From Verrucomicrobiota bacterium (GTDB taxonomy: Bacteria > Verrucomicrobiota > Verrucomicrobiia > Verrucomicrobiales > Akkermansiaceae), in the NCBI GenBank assembly GCA_004294095.1, contig RDZR01000038.1, positions 1 to 53,835 on the forward strand: a DNA stretch of 53,835 nt, written 5' to 3'. A model generated the notes under the pieces. It was not told the origin of the DNA. It worked only from the letters and a program-made list of their open reading frames with translations, and did not search any database. The translations under genes were made by a program, and so were the position numbers. Positions within the stretch are counted from its first letter, which is position 1; every line of letters starts with the position of its first letter. Of this stretch, positions 26,605 through 35,514 are shown piece by piece.

Positions 26605-28632
26605 TCACGAAGGAATGCGGATCGCTTCATCAGCTTCATGGGACGACTGAACGCGAGGTTTTGATTTCCTCGAAACATCCATGCCCCACGCGATAAAGCC
26701 GTAAACGAGGAAAAGTCCGATGATGCCGTAGAACCACCAGATCGCATCCTTACCTGCGGTGAATCCATAATTGTGAAGTCCCACGCCGAGGAAATTCACA
26801 TGCCACCATGAGAAGACCACAATCACCGCGGTGAAAACGGCGGCGAGGTGAATCCCCCACTCTTTGATGATGCCACCTAAGCGGGCGTGCAAAATCGCCA
26901 GTGTCCAAATGACAATCATCAATGCCCCATTTTCTTTAGGATCCCAGCCCCAAAATCTGCCCCACGAATCGTTGGCCCAGATGCCACCGAGCACCGTGCC
27001 AACCAGTGAGAGAAATAATGTGAGGCAGATCGTTCCATAAACAGCACGAGTCAGACCACGCCGGATTGCTTGCTCATTATCTATCAGACGAAGGCCGCGT
27101 ATCAGAATGTAGGATGCTGCTAAAAAGGCGCTCAGTAGTCCCGCGGAATAGCCAAGTGTGATGGTGATGACGTGCGTGGTCAGCCAGTAGTTAGAATCTA
27201 ACACGGCAACGAGCGGATCCATGTGGTCCTTGGCATCGCCCAACTCATAGCGGCGCGCGAGGACGATTAAAAATGCACCGATCACAGGCGCAATGCCCAA
27301 AGCGAAACGCTGGCGCGTGAGCCACTCGACGATGAATGCGAAGAGGATGGCTGTGGTGGCGATGAAAATAATCGTATCATACAAATTTCCCACCGGCGGG
27401 CGTTGCATGATGATGCAGCGTTTCACGATCGCGACGATGCAGTAGCCAACTCCAAGCAACGTCAATCCTCCCGTGGCGTAGGCCATGACGTTGCCCAAGC
27501 GCGTTCTCCCGCACGTCCACATGGCGAAGGCCGAGATCGTTCCTAACAGGAAAAAAACGAGTGCGTAGAGAAACCAATTGATCTCATAGTAGGCTGCCTC
27601 GATTGGCACGAAACGATACTCGCCCCGAGCTTCGGCGCGTTGTTTCAAATCATCCCGCAGTGCTGCCAATTCTTTGCGGAATGCAGCTTCGCTGATGTCT
27701 TGCGAGCGAGCAGTTTTTTCTAACTGATGGATAATCTTGATTGCCTGATCCGTGTGGCCGGTTTCCGCAGTCATCACATTCATGATGACGTTGCCAGCGC
27801 TTTGCCAGATCCGTTCTTTTGGCTCGAACGGCGGAATCGAAAATAATCCAAACTTCGCGAAATTCGCACCATCAAGCATTTGCTCTAACAATTTTTGCAG
27901 GCGCGGCACCAACGGACTTCCTGCATGCTGGCTTTTTTTGATTTGCTCCCGCAAGATCGGCGCGGTGGCCATGACCGCGGAAAAATCCGTCGTTTTATCT
28001 GGTTCATTTCCAACGCCAGATCCGTGGAGCACGATGGGAAATCGAGCAAAGCCGAAGTAGCCAAGCAGGCTTTCGTAGGCACGCATTTTGTAGGCGAGAT
28101 CGACGATCTGCGATTGCACAGGATCGCGCTTTTTAGTCTCAATCGGCTCGTAAGTTTGTGCGAGCTCAACGAGTTTTTCTCGGCCTTTTTCCAAATCTGC
28201 GTAGGAATAGCGATCTCGCTTGCTGCGAGATTTGACGCCGATGGCGTTGAGCGCATCCGAGTTGTCCACGCGGAATGTCGGCTGGTGCACCGCCAAATGT
28301 GGACGGAAAAGAGCATCCAACATCCATTCGAGAGGGCCAATTTTAATTTCACGGCCGTCTTTGCCGATGAGTTTCATGGCTCTAGCGCCGTGCAATTCGA
28401 GCATCTGAAAGCCAGCTTCAGTGGACAATGGTTTCACTCTACCACCGCTTTGGATCGGAATGGTTTCCGCAATTTTCAGCGTCTCGGGTTCCCACGGCGT
28501 GTAATTTTCCACGGTGCGAACGTCGCCCTTGGGACGATTGTCATAAACTAACTGATAGAGAAGCGCGACCATGCATGAGAATGCAAGAAGTGCAGCAAAC
28601 CAGCGGCCTAGTCTGAACGATTTACGGGACAT
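26605..28632 (-). CDS. ccsA: System II cytochrome c biogenesis protein CcsA/ResC with large N-terminal extension
   Basis: 675 residues. The C-terminal half is CcsA: multiple membrane helices, the Trp-rich haem-handling WWD segment (WANDSWGRFWGWDPKENGA, ~546-564), and conserved His in TTHVITITLG and FSWWHVNF. With ResB it exports haem and ligates it to CxxCH apocytochromes. The first ~345 residues, after one membrane helix, form a soluble, helix-rich, probably periplasmic domain absent from the short E. coli-type or plastid CcsA. The start at 28632 (MSRKSFRLGRW) overlaps the resB stop by 11 bases, indicating translational coupling. Confidence 0.9.
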   Translation of the reverse strand: MSRKSFRLGRWFAALLAFSCMVALLYQLVYDNRPKGDVRTVENYTPWEPETLKIAETIPIQSGGRVKPLSTEAGFQMLELHGARAMKLIGKDGREIKIGPLEWMLDALFRPHLAVHQPTFRVDNSDALNAIGVKSRSKRDRYSYADLEKGREKLVELAQTYEPIETKKRDPVQSQIVDLAYKMRAYESLLGYFGFARFPIVLHGSGVGNEPDKTTDFSAVMATAPILREQIKKSQHAGSPLVPRLQKLLEQMLDGANFAKFGLFSIPPFEPKERIWQSAGNVIMNVMTAETGHTDQAIKIIHQLEKTARSQDISEAAFRKELAALRDDLKQRAEARGEYRFVPIEAAYYEINWFLYALVFFLLGTISAFAMWTCGRTRLGNVMAYATGGLTLLGVGYCIVAIVKRCIIMQRPPVGNLYDTIIFIATTAILFAFIVEWLTRQRFALGIAPVIGAFLIVLARRYELGDAKDHMDPLVAVLDSNYWLTTHVITITLGYSAGLLSAFLAASYILIRGLRLIDNEQAIRRGLTRAVYGTICLTLFLSLVGTVLGGIWANDSWGRFWGWDPKENGALMIVIWTLAILHARLGGIIKEWGIHLAAVFTAVIVVFSWWHVNFLGVGLHNYGFTAGKDAIWWFYGIIGLFLVYGFIAWGMDVSRKSKPRVQSSHEADEAIRIPS

Positions 28633-29857
28633 GTCTGGATTTGTGGATGGATGAGTTGAGATACAACCCAAGTTTTGTTAGAAAGGTCACCGCCATGCCA
28701 AAGGCGACAATGTAGAGGCTGTATTTCGGCCATTGATCGGCTGGATTTTTCACCACCTCAAAGACCGAATACATCGATTGGCCGGGGCCAGCGCCGGGTG
28801 GTCCGTAGCTTGCTTGGAAAAAGGTGAGCCCTTCGTAGCGCATCGGTTCATTCATCTGGATGGTCACTTTTGCTTCGTGTTGATTTTCGATGCGGGTGAC
28901 TTCGCTCACAAATTTTTCAGGCTTCATCGTGCCCGGATGAAAGTCAGCGGTGAATTCATCCAAGCGCAACGTGAATGGCATCGGCCATAGGCGTTTGCGC
29001 ATATCAAGCGTGAAGGTGCGGCCATCTTGCACGTAGGTAAACGGATGAAAACTTGCACCCGCGAGAATGAACAGCGGCGATTTGCTGCCGTCCTTTTGCA
29101 CGATGCGCACATAACACGCTGCCATGTTATTCTCAGCGTTCACCTCGCCTTTTTTCTCCATCAAATAATAACCATCTGCGATCGGTTGCTTGCGATCCGG
29201 AGCGCGCTCGACTTCGGAAACTGGCACCGCATTTTTCAAGTAACCGCCGATCTCGATCTGGAATGGCACATCGCCTAACGGAAACGTGCGCGATTTCCCA
29301 TCGTTCAAATCGGTTAGATAATTCCCACGAATGACTTGAATGGATTCCGGCTTGCCTTCTTTGATTTCTGAGACTTCGACGACGAATTCAAAGTAGTCTT
29401 CTGCGGCGTTGCTGGCTTCGCCTTCGCCAATGGCCATGTTGCCACGTTGTTCAAAGTGATGCGCCACCCCGCCGGCGATGAGCATGAAAATGATGCCAAA
29501 GTGTGAAATCAAATTTCCAGCGTGTTTCCAACCTTTGCGGATGCGGATGACCCCTCCCAGAATGAGATTCACCAGCAAAATCGCACCCACCCAGTAGCCG
29601 CTGAGTAAAGGCAATGGCACCATTTTACCTTTAATTTCCGGCACGATAATGACGGATTTCCAATTAAAATACTTATTGAGCGTGGCGTAGAGACCTTGAT
29701 CGATCTGCTCCAAAGTGGCCAACCATGTAAGCAGGCCAAGAATCAGTAAAAGTGCGGTGGCGAGATGAAATCCGGAGAGGAAATCAAAGATTTTTTTACC
29801 AATGCTCGGCTGAGTCTTGGCACGCTCTGGGGATGGTGAAATTTCGGAACTATCCAT
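28622..29857 (-). CDS. resB: ResB/Ccs1-family cytochrome c biogenesis protein
   Basis: 411 residues. Three N-terminal membrane helices (LATALLLILGLLTWLATL, YWVGAILLVNLILGG, NLISHFGIIFMLIAGG) are followed by a large periplasmic domain and a last helix near the C-terminus (YSLYIVAFGMAVTFLTKLGLYL), the ResB layout. The ISHFGIIFM and FFQASYGPPG stretches are typical of this family in Verrucomicrobiota, Planctomycetes and Bacteroidetes. It sits between a lipoprotein gene (12 bases upstream) and ccsA (overlapping), forming a haem-delivery operon. Confidence 0.88.
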   Translation of the reverse strand: MDSSEISPSPERAKTQPSIGKKIFDFLSGFHLATALLLILGLLTWLATLEQIDQGLYATLNKYFNWKSVIIVPEIKGKMVPLPLLSGYWVGAILLVNLILGGVIRIRKGWKHAGNLISHFGIIFMLIAGGVAHHFEQRGNMAIGEGEASNAAEDYFEFVVEVSEIKEGKPESIQVIRGNYLTDLNDGKSRTFPLGDVPFQIEIGGYLKNAVPVSEVERAPDRKQPIADGYYLMEKKGEVNAENNMAACYVRIVQKDGSKSPLFILAGASFHPFTYVQDGRTFTLDMRKRLWPMPFTLRLDEFTADFHPGTMKPEKFVSEVTRIENQHEAKVTIQMNEPMRYEGLTFFQASYGPPGAGPGQSMYSVFEVVKNPADQWPKYSLYIVAFGMAVTFLTKLGLYLNSSIHKSRHVP

Positions 29858-29869
29858 GAAGTTAGGCGA

Positions 29870-30460
29870 TCAGGGGATAACGCGCACCGTGCTTAGATAA
29901 TTACGAAGTGCAGGCATAGCTTTCTCAACCTCAGCAGACGGCCCCACCATTTTCACGGTGAGAATTTGCTCAGGCAAAGGCACGACAACTCCGGCCAGCG
30001 AATAGCCCGGCTTCGGCTCCTGGCCCATACCAGATGCATAATTCCCGCTGGCTTCGACCCAACTGGCGTTGTGTTCGGCCACGGTCATCGTGGGAAGTTT
30101 GGCGAGTTGCTCAGCAGTCAAAGGATCGAGTTCAAACTGGCCCAACCAGCGGTTGACGTTTTCCAGCAGCGAGCCGCTAGAAAGAGAAACCCAAACTTCA
30201 CCAAGACCGGATTCCCCAAAGCGATAATTGAGCAGGCGGAACTGGCTGGCGGGCAATTCCAACCAGCCATCAGGCGTGGTGGCGGTTACCGGACTCGGCT
30301 TGGCATCACGGAAGCGTTGATCGCTGGTGGCATGCAACTTGGGTGCTGCATCACGCACCGCGAGCGGCCTTGTTTCCAGCTTGAAATCATCGTCGGAAGA
30401 ATCGCACGCAGCTGCAAAAAAGCAGGTAAATGCCAGCAGCGCGCCCAAAATGAATTTCAT
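29870..30460 (-). CDS. Lipoprotein of unknown function, first gene of the resB-ccsA operon
   Basis: 196 residues from the ATG at 30460, giving MKFILGALLAFTCFFAAAC with an AAAC lipobox. The open frame extends to 30610, but that part overlaps lutC and lacks a signal. The mature protein is a small alpha/beta domain (DGWLELPASQFRLLNYRFG, WLGQFELDPLTAEQLAKLP, QILTVKMVGPSAEVEKAMPAL) with no catalytic motif that I recognise. It lies 12 bases before resB in the same direction, so a role in cytochrome c assembly or in the respiratory complex it serves is a reasonable guess, not a demonstrated one. Confidence 0.65.
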   Translation of the reverse strand: MKFILGALLAFTCFFAAACDSSDDDFKLETRPLAVRDAAPKLHATSDQRFRDAKPSPVTATTPDGWLELPASQFRLLNYRFGESGLGEVWVSLSSGSLLENVNRWLGQFELDPLTAEQLAKLPTMTVAEHNASWVEASGNYASGMGQEPKPGYSLAGVVVPLPEQILTVKMVGPSAEVEKAMPALRNYLSTVRVIP

Positions 30461-30516
30461 GATTGGAGATAGGCTTGAGATTTGGGCGGCGCAAGTGGAA
30501 TCAACCCATATCATTT

Positions 30517-31128
30517 TTAAAAAAGCAGCGCGATTTGCTCGCCTGGACCATGAACTCCTTCGATTAAAATGCCCTCGACATCGGCGGTCTTGGACGGGCC
30601 CGTGGCCCAAATGATATTCGGACTTTCGCCAAGCGCGGCGATGGCCTCTGGAATCGTGCGGTGAATTTCATCCCGGCGCAACAGGCCAATGTGGACCCAA
30701 GGCGCAAGCGCGGCGAGCCGTGAGCTGGTGTGATGATCATCCAAAATGAGCGTGCCGGACTCCGCGATCGCGCCCGTAGCTCGCGTGATGCCGAACTGAT
30801 AGCGGTCGATTTGATCGCGCTCAAAACTCGTATCTACGGTGAGCCCGGCAGCCGCCAACTTCGCACCTACCGCCTCGAACAACGCTGGATCGCAATAACC
30901 AACGAGCTGGCCAGTCGATTGCAAAAATGCGATGAGCACATCGATCGAATCCATCGGGCGTCCATTGACTGCTGAAAAATTTCGCGAAAAAATTTCCCAC
31001 GCGTCGTCGCCGGCTAAGCGTTTGGCAGAGAGCAACATTGCCGGATCATACGTCGGATAGTCTGCCTTCGCCTTGAGAGCGGTGGTGGCGGATTCTATTT
31101 TCTGATAGATAGTGGCGCGAGCGTCCAT
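30517..31128 (-). CDS. lutC: LutC/YkgG-family (LUD domain) protein
   Basis: 203 residues of the LUD domain. The C-terminal half has the family core: FGITRATGAIAESGTLILDD, LAALAPWVHIGLLRRDEI, IWATGPSKTADVEGILIEGVHGPGE. In other bacteria LutA, LutB and LutC together oxidise L-lactate; here lutA and lutB are missing from both sides. The gene lies between metY (30 bases upstream) and the lipoprotein gene. It may be an orphan subunit working with distant partners. Confidence 0.88.
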   Translation of the reverse strand: MDARATIYQKIESATTALKAKADYPTYDPAMLLSAKRLAGDDAWEIFSRNFSAVNGRPMDSIDVLIAFLQSTGQLVGYCDPALFEAVGAKLAAAGLTVDTSFERDQIDRYQFGITRATGAIAESGTLILDDHHTSSRLAALAPWVHIGLLRRDEIHRTIPEAIAALGESPNIIWATGPSKTADVEGILIEGVHGPGEQIALLF

Positions 31129-31158
31129 GGTCTTGGGATAGATTTTGTTAGAACGAAT

Positions 31159-32442
31159 TTAAACAGTGGCCGCAGCGATCGCTTGTGCGAGATCATCGAT
31201 GATGTCATCGATGTGCTCAATGCCGATGGAGAGGCGGACCAACTCGGGTGGAATTCCGGCTGCAAGTAACTGCTCGGAATTGAGCTGCGAGTGAGTCGTC
31301 GTCGCCGGATGAATGGCGAGAGATCTGGCATCGCCGACGTTTGCGAGGTGCTTGATCAGCTTGAGTGAATCGATGAAAGTCGCACCTGCTTTTGCACCGC
31401 CGCGGATGCCGAAGACGACCATCGAGCCGCCGAGGCCGCGCAGATATTTTTCATTCAGATCAGCTTGTGGATCGCCAGCCAACCCAGGGAAACGAACCCA
31501 CTCGACGGCGGGATGCGCCTTCAAATATTTGGCAACCGCCAAGGCATTTTCACAATGGCGTTGCATGCGCAGTGGCAAGGTTTCGATTCCTTGCATGGCG
31601 ATCCAGGCATTATCAGGAGAAAGGCATGCGCCAAGATTCCGCAGCGGGCCAGTGCGCATCCGCAAAATGTAGGCCAACGGCGCGAGTGGCGCTGGCAAAT
31701 CGTGGCCCCAACGCAGCCCATGATACGATGGATCTGGTTGATCAAAAAGTGGATGCTTGCCCGCAGCCCAATTAAATTTCCCAGAATCAATCACAATCCC
31801 GCCGATGCCGGTTCCATGCCCGCCGAGCCACTTGGTGAGCGAATGAATCACCACATCCGCGCCATGCTCGATCGGACGAACAAGATACGGCGTCGAGAAA
31901 GTCGCATCGACTAACAACGGCAAGCCATGCTGATGGGCGATCTCAGCGATTTTTTCCAAATCCGCAATTTCGAGGGCGGGATTGGAGACCGTTTCACAAA
32001 AAAACGCGCGTGTCTTCTCATCCACCGCTGCCGCAAAATTCGCCGGATCGTTGGAATCTACAAAACGCACCTCAATCCCAAGCGCGGGCAAGATGTCTTT
32101 GAACTGCGTGTAAGTCCCACCGTAAAGATTTCTCGCGGAAACGATGTTATCGCCGACTTGTGCGAGATTGATGATTGAGTAAAAAATCGCCGATGTGCCC
32201 GAGGCGATGGCCAAGCCCGCGGCGCCGCCTTCCATCGCGGCGACGCGTTGTTCGAGCACGTCATGCGTCGGGTTCATCAAGCGCGTGTAGATATTTCCCA
32301 ATTCGCGCAGGGCAAATAAATTGGCCGCGTGCTCGGTATTTTTAAACTGATAGGCAGCGGTGCGATAAATCGGCACGCCACAGGAGAGCGTCGTCGGATC
32401 AGCCTGATAGCCTGAATGGAGGCATTGAGTTTCTAATTTCAT
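31159..32442 (-). CDS. metY: O-acetylhomoserine sulfhydrylase (Cys/Met PLP family)
   Basis: 427 residues, the length of MetY rather than the shorter MetB/MetC. The PLP lysine is in [16 protein letters not shown]. Other family marks are [61 protein letters not shown], and [10 protein letters not shown] at the C-terminal end. It makes homocysteine (or methionine with methanethiol) from O-acetylhomoserine and sulfide. No metX is nearby. I found no SAM riboswitch fold by eye in the 167 bases upstream. Confidence 0.93.
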   Translation of the reverse strand: MKLETQCLHSGYQADPTTLSCGVPIYRTAAYQFKNTEHAANLFALRELGNIYTRLMNPTHDVLEQRVAAMEGGAAGLAIASGTSAIFYSIINLAQVGDNIVSARNLYGGTYTQFKDILPALGIEVRFVDSNDPANFAAAVDEKTRAFFCETVSNPALEIADLEKIAEIAHQHGLPLLVDATFSTPYLVRPIEHGADVVIHSLTKWLGGHGTGIGGIVIDSGKFNWAAGKHPLFDQPDPSYHGLRWGHDLPAPLAPLAYILRMRTGPLRNLGACLSPDNAWIAMQGIETLPLRMQRHCENALAVAKYLKAHPAVEWVRFPGLAGDPQADLNEKYLRGLGGSMVVFGIRGGAKAGATFIDSLKLIKHLANVGDARSLAIHPATTTHSQLNSEQLLAAGIPPELVRLSIGIEHIDDIIDDLAQAIAAATV

Positions 32443-32609
32443 AAGGTGAGAAAAAATGGTGCAACTTTGCGATGATTCATGCCGCGCAGTCCATCGACTA
32501 TTTGCCTCTCGTCATCGAGATTCAAGTCATGTTTTCGAGTTTATCCGCAGGTGCCTGGCTTGGTGAAAAATGATTGCCAGCACACCCGCTGCCGGTAGCA
32601 TCGCTGCCT

Positions 32610-33800
32610 ATGGTCATTGCACCCAAAATCCGCGGATTTATCTGCACCACCGCGCATCCGATCGGCTGCGCCAAGCACGTTGCTGAACAAATTGAAGTCG
32701 TTCGCTCGCGAGGCCCGATTGCCAATGGCCCGCAAAAAGTGTTAGTGATCGGCTCATCCACTGGCTACGGATTATCATCGCGCATTGCGGCCGCATTTGG
32801 CTGCAACGCCGCCACTCTGGGAGTGTTTTTCGAGCGCGGTAGCGAAAATGGACGCACAGCCACCGCGGGCTGGTATAATTCCGCCGCTTTTGAACATGAG
32901 GCAAAGGCCGCCGGACTCTACGCGCGTTCGCTCAATGGCGATGCGTTTTCCGATGAGCTTAAGCAGCAAGTCATCGCCGCCATTCGCGAAGACCTCGGCC
33001 AAGTGGATGCGATTGTTTACAGCCTCGCCTCCCCTCGCCGTGCGGACCCCAAAACGGGCGAAGTTTTCAAATCCGTGCTCAAGCCAATCGGCGCGAGTTA
33101 CACGAATAAAAATCTCAACACCTCCACTGGCGAGGTCAATGAAGTGACATTAGAAGCTGCCCAAGGCGATGACATCGCGCAAACCGTTGCCGTGATGGGC
33201 GGCCAAGATTGGGAATGGTGGATCGAGGCGCTGTTAGAAGCCGGAGTTGTTGCACAAGGCGCGTGGACCGTGGCCTATTCTTACATCGGCCCAGAAGTCA
33301 CTTGGCCAATTTATAAAAATGGCACCATCGGCAAAGCCAAAGAAGATTTGGAACGCGCCCAGCATGCGTTAGATCAAAAACTTGTCGCCATCGGTGGCAA
33401 GGCGTGGGTCTCGGTGAACAAAGCGTTAGTCACCCAAGCCAGCTCGGCGATTCCCGTGGTGCCGCTCTACATTTCACTGCTCTACCGCGCGATGAAGCCG
33501 GAAGGCACGCACGAAGATACCATCGAGCAAATGGATCGATTATTCCGTGAGCGTTTATGCAATGGCGCGCCGCAGCCAGATGAGGCAGGCCGCATCCGCG
33601 TGGATGATTGGGAAATGGCTCCAGCTCTTCAAGCATTGCTCAGCGAGCGATGGGACTCCGTGAATACCGAAAATTTACCTGAACTCGGCGATCTCGATGG
33701 CTATCAGAAAAGTTTTCTTAGACTCTTTGGCTTTGGCCTCGATGGCGTGGACTACGCCGCCGATGTCGAGCCCGATGTCGCCGTTCCATCACTTGCATAG
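32610..33800 (+). CDS. fabV: Trans-2-enoyl-CoA/ACP reductase FabV (NADH)
   Basis: 396 residues from the ATG at 32610 (MVIAPKIRGFICTTAHP, the conserved FabV start). The NAD loop is GSSTGYGLSSR. The catalytic Tyr-(8 residues)-Lys is visible in WPIYKNGTIGKAK. Further family marks are VYSLASPRR and AYSYIGPEVTWP. FabV reduces the enoyl thioester in the last step of fatty acid elongation and is naturally tolerant of triclosan in other bacteria. No fabI is in the window. A PotB-like permease gene follows 15 bases downstream. Confidence 0.95.
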   Translation: MVIAPKIRGFICTTAHPIGCAKHVAEQIEVVRSRGPIANGPQKVLVIGSSTGYGLSSRIAAAFGCNAATLGVFFERGSENGRTATAGWYNSAAFEHEAKAAGLYARSLNGDAFSDELKQQVIAAIREDLGQVDAIVYSLASPRRADPKTGEVFKSVLKPIGASYTNKNLNTSTGEVNEVTLEAAQGDDIAQTVAVMGGQDWEWWIEALLEAGVVAQGAWTVAYSYIGPEVTWPIYKNGTIGKAKEDLERAQHALDQKLVAIGGKAWVSVNKALVTQASSAIPVVPLYISLLYRAMKPEGTHEDTIEQMDRLFRERLCNGAPQPDEAGRIRVDDWEMAPALQALLSERWDSVNTENLPELGDLDGYQKSFLRLFGFGLDGVDYAADVEPDVAVPSLA

Positions 33801-33815
33801 CACAATTTCCTATTG

Positions 33816-34649
33816 GTGAAAAAATCGCGCAAAGAACTTTGGATCACCCTGCCGAGTTTCGGTTGGCTGATGCTCTTTGTGTGCGTTCCCACGCTCATCG
33901 TCTTTGCGATTGCTTTTCGCACCACCGATCTTGCAGGAGGCATCGGAAAAGATTGGACGCTGGAGCAATTTCATTTTCTAACGGATAGAAGCACGCACAT
34001 TCTGCTCTGGCGCACGCTGTGGATCAGCGTCTTGGTCACCGTGATGTGCTTGGTTATTGCGCTGCCTTGCGCGTGGTTCATCGCCCGCGCAACGCCCCGC
34101 TGGCGGATGTTCATTCTTTTGCTGATTATTGTGCCGTTTTGGACGAACTTTTTGATTCGCGTTTTTGCTTGGAATCAAATTCTACACTCGGAAGGAGCAC
34201 TGGCTCGGGGACTCCGCGCAATCAATCTGTTAGGCGAAAATGACTCATTACTTTTCAATTCTGGAGCGGTCGTTTTGGTCAGTTTTTACAACTACTTGCC
34301 ATTTGCGATTTTACCCCTCTATGCGGCGGCGGAAAAATTTGATTTCAAATTGTTAGATGCGGCGCGGGATTTGGGCGCAGGTTCTTTGCGGGCCGTGCGC
34401 GATGTGTTTTTGCCCGGCATCCGGAAAGGCATCACCACCGCGGTGCTCATCGTTTTTATTCCGATGTTAGGCTCATACGTGGTGCCTGATTTGGTCGGCG
34501 GCACCGATGGACAAATGATCGGAAATAAAATTGCCCAACGGAATTTTTCGGATCGCAATCTACCTGCCGCCTCGGCGATGGCAGCGGTCTTGATGTTGTT
34601 TGTGCTGACTCCAATGATTTTGAAAGGCAAAGTCAGAGAGCGAGTTTAG
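33816..34649 (+). CDS. potB: PotB-type ABC transporter permease (spermidine/putrescine family)
   Basis: 277 residues with six predicted membrane helices. The EAA loop that contacts the ATPase is present (LLDAARDLGAGSLRAVRDVFLPGIRKGI). N- and C-terminal parts match PotB/binding-protein-dependent permeases (SFYNYLPFAILPLYAA, FIPMLGSYVVPDLVGG). The start is GTG at 33816 (or TTG at 33813). The usual partners PotA (ATPase), PotC (second permease) and PotD (binding protein) are not adjacent: fabV lies upstream and a convergent rhomboid gene downstream. Its 3' end overlaps the rhomboid gene by 17 bases. Confidence 0.85.
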   Translation: MKKSRKELWITLPSFGWLMLFVCVPTLIVFAIAFRTTDLAGGIGKDWTLEQFHFLTDRSTHILLWRTLWISVLVTVMCLVIALPCAWFIARATPRWRMFILLLIIVPFWTNFLIRVFAWNQILHSEGALARGLRAINLLGENDSLLFNSGAVVLVSFYNYLPFAILPLYAAAEKFDFKLLDAARDLGAGSLRAVRDVFLPGIRKGITTAVLIVFIPMLGSYVVPDLVGGTDGQMIGNKIAQRNFSDRNLPAASAMAAVLMLFVLTPMILKGKVRERV

Positions 34650-35499
34650 AAAATGGCTGCCTAACCGCAGCGACGACTAAGCCCAACACAAATCCACAAG
34701 CGAAGCCAAAGACGTGGCCGAGCACATCCACGCGGCCATCGAGTGCATTGCCTCCGAGCATCGCTAAAATCACCAAGCCACCTAACAGCGGCGCGATGCC
34801 ATGCATGATGGATTTTGGTTTACGCTTCACACGAAGAGTCACCAACGCATAGCCTGATAGAATTCCTAGCGCGGCAAACGAGGCCGTCGAAGCACCGATG
34901 GAAGAAAAATTTTCGCCACTTTTCGTGATGGCAGTCAGCGCATTTCCCGCACTGCCGGCGATGAGGATCATGGCCAAGCCGAGCCAGCGGCCAAATCCTT
35001 CCGCAACCCAATAGGCAAAGATCGATCCACTGAGCAGATTGCCTGACAAATGGCCAATATCGGCATGAAGTAGCAGGGCCGTCGCCACTCGCCACCACTC
35101 GCCATGCTCGACAATCGCACGGCTCGATGATGCGTATGATTCTAACACATTCGGCATTTGGTTTTGATAAACATAGCCAGTAACTAACAGAAAAATCCAT
35201 GCCAATGAGGCGTGCCAACATGCCCGCCGCGGGCTTATGTCATCCACAAAATCGCGCTCCGGCTGCCATTGCGTTTGTTCCTCAGCGAACGCGCGGAACT
35301 CATCGATGACGTCCGCGAAGTCCTTGGCATCGACGAATAATGATACTTGCTGAGTTTCTGGAAATTGCCGCAACCAACATGCCCGCCCCATGGCGAGCAC
35401 CACTAACTGATAGTCCCAAGCAATTTCCACTGACGGATAGATTCCAGCCACGGTCAACGCATCCCAATCGACATCTTCATTTTCTAAAGGATCACTCAT
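34633..35499 (-). CDS. Rhomboid-family intramembrane serine protease
   Basis: 288 residues: a cytoplasmic N-terminal domain of ~100 residues, then about six to seven membrane helices. The rhomboid signature HADIGHLSGNLL (HxxxHxxxN type) is followed by the nucleophile loop SIGASTASFAALG, with the catalytic Ser in GAS, and the partner His in VDVLGHVFGFACG. The usual GxSG is GAST here, which some active rhomboids tolerate. The substrate is unknown. The gene lies between a convergent permease gene and the GT51 gene, which is 15 bases upstream on the same strand and possibly co-transcribed. Confidence 0.88.
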   Translation of the reverse strand: MSDPLENEDVDWDALTVAGIYPSVEIAWDYQLVVLAMGRACWLRQFPETQQVSLFVDAKDFADVIDEFRAFAEEQTQWQPERDFVDDISPRRACWHASLAWIFLLVTGYVYQNQMPNVLESYASSSRAIVEHGEWWRVATALLLHADIGHLSGNLLSGSIFAYWVAEGFGRWLGLAMILIAGSAGNALTAITKSGENFSSIGASTASFAALGILSGYALVTLRVKRKPKSIMHGIAPLLGGLVILAMLGGNALDGRVDVLGHVFGFACGFVLGLVVAAVRQPFSKLAL

Positions 35500-35514
35500 G
35501 CAAAAAATGAAATC

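Noticed and set aside
27895-28551. 218-residue plus-strand frame
   Set aside because: Antisense of ccsA; no recognisable domain.
32443-32609. SAM or SAH riboswitch upstream of metY
   Set aside because: I found no conserved core of a known SAM/SAH class; a covariance search would settle it.
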